Below are positions 61,742-64,000 of a DNA stretch of 64,000 nucleotides, one piece after another (position 1 is the first letter of the stretch; every line of letters starts with the position of its first letter). The stretch lies in the NCBI GenBank assembly GCA_903884105.1, contig CAISDJ010000016.1, positions 172,322 through 236,321 on the forward strand. The letters run 5' to 3'. The position numbers were made by a program, and so were the translations under genes. A model generated the notes under the pieces. The model was given only the letters and a program-made list of their open reading frames with translations, did no database searches and was not told where the DNA came from. This stretch comes from an uncultured Pseudomonadota bacterium (GTDB lineage Bacteria; Pseudomonadota; Gammaproteobacteria; Steroidobacterales; Steroidobacteraceae).

Positions 61742-62662
61742 ATGCCATTGAACAAGGATCTCAGGGGTGCTGCCATGAGCCGCCGTTCTGTTTCTTCCTT
61801 GCTTCTTGCCGCTGCGGTGATGGCGAGCCAGTGCGCGCACGCCGCGCAGCCGCCGGCCCCTCCGCCGACCGCGCAACAGGCCGCGCTCGCCGACCTCACG
61901 GGTTACTGGGTCGCCGTGGTTGCGCAGGACTGGCGCTATCGCATGATCACGCCTGCCAAGGGAGACTATCGCGGCGTGCCGCTCAATGCCGCGGGGCGCA
62001 AGGTGGCCGATGCATTCGATCCGGCACCTTACGGCGGCGCGAACTACCAGACATCGGCCATCATTGACTGTCGCGCCTATGGCGCCGCGGCGCTGCTGCA
62101 TATGCCGACCCGTCTGCACATCACGTGGGCGGGTCCCAATCAGCTCAAGATCGAAAGCGACTGGGGCGAGCAGACGCGCCTCGTGAACTTCATGCCCAAC
62201 AAACCCTTCGCGGACGGCCAACTGCCGTTGCTGGTGCAGGCGCAAGCCGCCGGCCCCGATCCCGCGCCTTCGATCCAGGGCCGTTCCGTTGCGTTCTGGG
62301 AGCAGCCCTATCGCTTCACGGCGAGCGTCTTCGACCGTGGCCCCAACAATCGCCCGGGTGGACTGGGCGCCGCCGCCGCTGCTGCCCAGATGCAGGGCGG
62401 CAGCCTCGCCGTCGTGACCACCGCGTTATCGCCCGGGTGGTTGCGGCGCAATGGGGTGCCGTACAGCTCGCAGGCTCGCGTGGTCGAACACTTCCAGACG
62501 TTCGACGATCCGATGGGCGCCAAGTGGTTCAACGTGGCGATCCAGGTCATCGATCCCGAGTACCTCACCACGCCTTTCATGGTGACCGGGGACTTCATGA
62601 AGGAATCGGACGGTTCCAGATGGGCGCCGCATTCGTGCAAGCAGGGAGGTGGAAACCAATGA
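61742..62662 (+). CDS. secreted protein of unknown function, paralogue A
   Basis: A 306-residue protein with GGAGAG five bases before the ATG. Signal peptide to about residue 34 (CAHA). No known domain recognised. Sequence features: DLTGYWVAVVAQDWRYRM, GDYRGVPLNAAGRKVADAFDP, IIDCRAYGAAALLHMPTRL and DPEYLTTPFMVTGDF. These align loosely with the next gene's protein in the same order, so the two are divergent paralogues. Its stop overlaps the next ATG by four bases (ATGA). It follows the degenerate MBL gene by 15 bases. Confidence 0.75.
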   Translation: MPLNKDLRGAAMSRRSVSSLLLAAAVMASQCAHAAQPPAPPPTAQQAALADLTGYWVAVVAQDWRYRMITPAKGDYRGVPLNAAGRKVADAFDPAPYGGANYQTSAIIDCRAYGAAALLHMPTRLHITWAGPNQLKIESDWGEQTRLVNFMPNKPFADGQLPLLVQAQAAGPDPAPSIQGRSVAFWEQPYRFTASVFDRGPNNRPGGLGAAAAAAQMQGGSLAVVTTALSPGWLRRNGVPYSSQARVVEHFQTFDDPMGAKWFNVAIQVIDPEYLTTPFMVTGDFMKESDGSRWAPHSCKQGGGNQ

Positions 62663-63582
62663 GCCACCTGTTCTCGAAGACGCATCTGCTTGCACGGGTG
62701 GCTGCGTGCGCCGCTCTGTCCAGTGCGTTCGTGCCTCAGGCAGCGAACGCGCAGTCCTTGCTCGACGGGTACTGGAACCCGCTGCTCCATCAGGACGGGT
62801 ATGCGTATGCGGGCGGCCCCGACCAGAACGACTTCGCCGGCATGCCGATCACGCCGGCCGCATTGACAGTGGCGCAAACGTGGGACCCGGGCCAGGCGAC
62901 GTTGCCCATGCTTCAATGCATCCCATTTGCCGCGACTTACGGACCTCGCGCGTTGACCATCATGCGTGCGTGGGAGAGCCGCGATCCCTATACCAACCAG
63001 CAGACGATGATCGAGACATGGATGGCGTTCTCGGCGCAGCACCGTCGCATCTACATGACACCGCAGCCGCAGCCGCCGGCCTGGGCGCCGCACACGTGGC
63101 AGGGCTTCTCCACCGGCAAGTGGGTGGGTAACGTGCTGTGGGTCCATACCGACAAGCTCAAGCACTACTCGACGCGAGCGGGGCAGCCGTTCAGCGATCA
63201 GGCGACCACGGATGAGCGCTGGTTCCGCTACGACGACCTGCTCGTCAACGTCATGATGATCTCCGATCCGCAGTACCTGTCGCGCCCATGGATCTACAGC
63301 AAGTTGTACTACCGCGTGCCGAACGGGACGATGGAACCGTACCCGTGCGGTGCGAATGAACAGATCGATCGTCCCAAGGGCCAGATCCCCATGCACCTGC
63401 CCGGTCATGTCGTCATCGACGGCCCGGTGCGGAACGGCATTCCCCTCGAGTCCGCGAGGGGTGGTGAGCGGACGATGTATCCCGAGTATCAGGACTACAT
63501 GAAGACACTGCCGCAGAATCCGACGCTCAAGCAGGTCACGGATGCGGAGATGAAGGCTGTCGCGGAGGCGGCGCGGCAGTAG
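62659..63582 (+). CDS. secreted protein of unknown function, paralogue B
   Basis: A 307-residue protein with a GGGAGG site before ATG 62659 and a signal peptide ending AANAQ. It shares the order of short motifs with the preceding protein: LLDGYWNPLLHQDG, NDFAGMPITPAALTVAQTWDP, MLQCIPFAATYGPRALTIM and DPQYLSRPWIYSKL, and both end with a Pro-x-x-Cys-like motif. Large parts differ, so the pair may work as different subunits. Function unknown. Translationally coupled to paralogue A. Confidence 0.78.
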   Translation: MSHLFSKTHLLARVAACAALSSAFVPQAANAQSLLDGYWNPLLHQDGYAYAGGPDQNDFAGMPITPAALTVAQTWDPGQATLPMLQCIPFAATYGPRALTIMRAWESRDPYTNQQTMIETWMAFSAQHRRIYMTPQPQPPAWAPHTWQGFSTGKWVGNVLWVHTDKLKHYSTRAGQPFSDQATTDERWFRYDDLLVNVMMISDPQYLSRPWIYSKLYYRVPNGTMEPYPCGANEQIDRPKGQIPMHLPGHVVIDGPVRNGIPLESARGGERTMYPEYQDYMKTLPQNPTLKQVTDAEMKAVAEAARQ

Positions 63583-63688
63583 CCGGCGGAGTCGCAGAAA
63601 CAGGAATGACGAGAGGCTGTCGAATGGAGGGCTGTCCGGTCGACTATGAGGTGATGTACCTTCCCTCGCTGCTTCCAAGGAGCCTTCC

Positions 63689-63847
63689 ATGCCCAGCAGC
63701 ATCCGTTTGCATCGTGTCCTGCGCGCACCGCCCGAGCGGGTGTGTCGAGCGTTCATCGATCCCACCGCCGCCTGCTACATGGGCTGTCAGGAATCGCTCG
63801 TGCTGCTGGGCAAGCTCGTCGAGGTGGACATTCCAGACGGAGGGTGA
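63689..63847 (+). pseudogene. internally deleted SRPBCC/AHSA1-like protein gene
   Basis: ATG 63689 to TGA 63847, 52 residues, with AGGAG seven bases upstream. Residues 1-25 (MPSSIRLHRVLRAPPERVCR, then AFIDP) match the N-terminus of AHSA1/SRPBCC ligand-binding proteins, and residues 27-52 (AACYMGCQESLVLLGKLVEV, then DIPDGG) match their last helix. The roughly 80-100 residues between, forming the beta-sheet cavity, are missing. The frame stays open, so it is an in-frame deletion, not a frameshift, and the product cannot fold as a normal SRPBCC domain. Confidence 0.65.
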
Positions 63848-63945
63848 TCGCCTGGCCGACCTACGCATGCGTTGCGCGCGAGGCCAATCCCGGCTAGCGT
63901 AGCCGCGAGCCGAATGCGGCTACTGGTCATTCAAGGGGAAAGTCG

Positions 63946-64000
63946 ATGCGCGCGTCCATTGCACCATTACTTGCAGCGCTTGCGCTGGTGGCCAGTGCCC
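63946..64000 (+). CDS. start of a secreted protein (cut by window edge)
   Basis: ATG at 63946 with AGGGGA nine bases upstream encodes MRASIAPLLAALALVASA and continues past the window end. This is a signal-peptide-like N-terminus; nothing more can be said. It follows the same strand as the island genes. Confidence 0.55.
   Translation, partial: MRASIAPLLAALALVASA

Overview
The window is GC-rich, gene-dense DNA from a heterotrophic bacterium, most likely a gammaproteobacterium of the Steroidobacteraceae/Nevskiales type. This placement is an inference from gene content: a class III (PhaE/PhaC) polyhydroxyalkanoate synthase with PhaR and phasin, PlsB, GreB, TtcA, MetZ, biosynthetic SpeA plus homospermidine synthase, a large TonB-dependent receptor, and a set of secreted esterase, metallo-beta-lactamase-fold and PrpD-like proteins. 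No rRNA, tRNA, CRISPR array or insertion sequence was recognised.

Layout. 1-8.4 kb: carbon storage and cysteine synthesis: glgC, a LEA-type lipoprotein, glgA, then phaR, phasin, phaE and phaC, then cysK. 8.6-13.8 kb: an RND efflux pair (adaptor plus permease) and an OmpR-type regulator with no kinase beside it. 14-20 kb: M32 carboxypeptidase, ttcA, then three overlapping genes for a phosphatase/ADP-ribosylglycohydrolase-like fusion, a zinc peptidase-like protein and a D-Ala-D-Ala-ligase-like ATP-grasp enzyme. 20-26.3 kb: FIST sensor, GST, metZ, two RRM RNA-binding proteins in opposite orientation, a small protein with a fresh 102-bp tandem repeat, NUDIX hydrolase and DUF6524-like membrane protein. 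26.3-32.5 kb: speA, sulfurtransferase, GST, homospermidine synthase, greB and a small conserved protein.

32.7-45.5 kb: envelope genes (M13 peptidase lipoprotein, LemA, two TPM proteins, L,D-transpeptidase), an isolated contractile tail-sheath gene preceded by a 45-residue ORF, a sodium:solute symporter, an alkyltransferase-like protein, a small hydrolase, a lipoprotein and plsB. 45.5-52.4 kb: a more accessory stretch with a pldA-like remnant, TonB receptor, Doc/AbrB-type toxin-antitoxin pair, SMP-30-like protein, methyltransferase and VOC protein, with long gaps. 52.4-64 kb: what looks like a catabolic or detoxification island of PrpD-like protein, MDR oxidoreductase, B3-type metallo-beta-lactamase-fold protein, nitronate monooxygenase, MFS transporter, carboxylesterase, a degenerate metallo-beta-lactamase-fold protein, two overlapping divergent secreted paralogues of unknown function, an internally deleted SRPBCC gene and the start of another secreted protein.

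The strongest candidates for undescribed biology are the 16.4-20.0 kb overlapping operon, whose ADP-ribosylglycohydrolase domain has lost its metal-site residues; the orphan sheath with its small partner at 38.5-40.4 kb; and the secreted paralogue pair at 61.7-63.6 kb beside a metallo-beta-lactamase-fold protein that lacks key His ligands.
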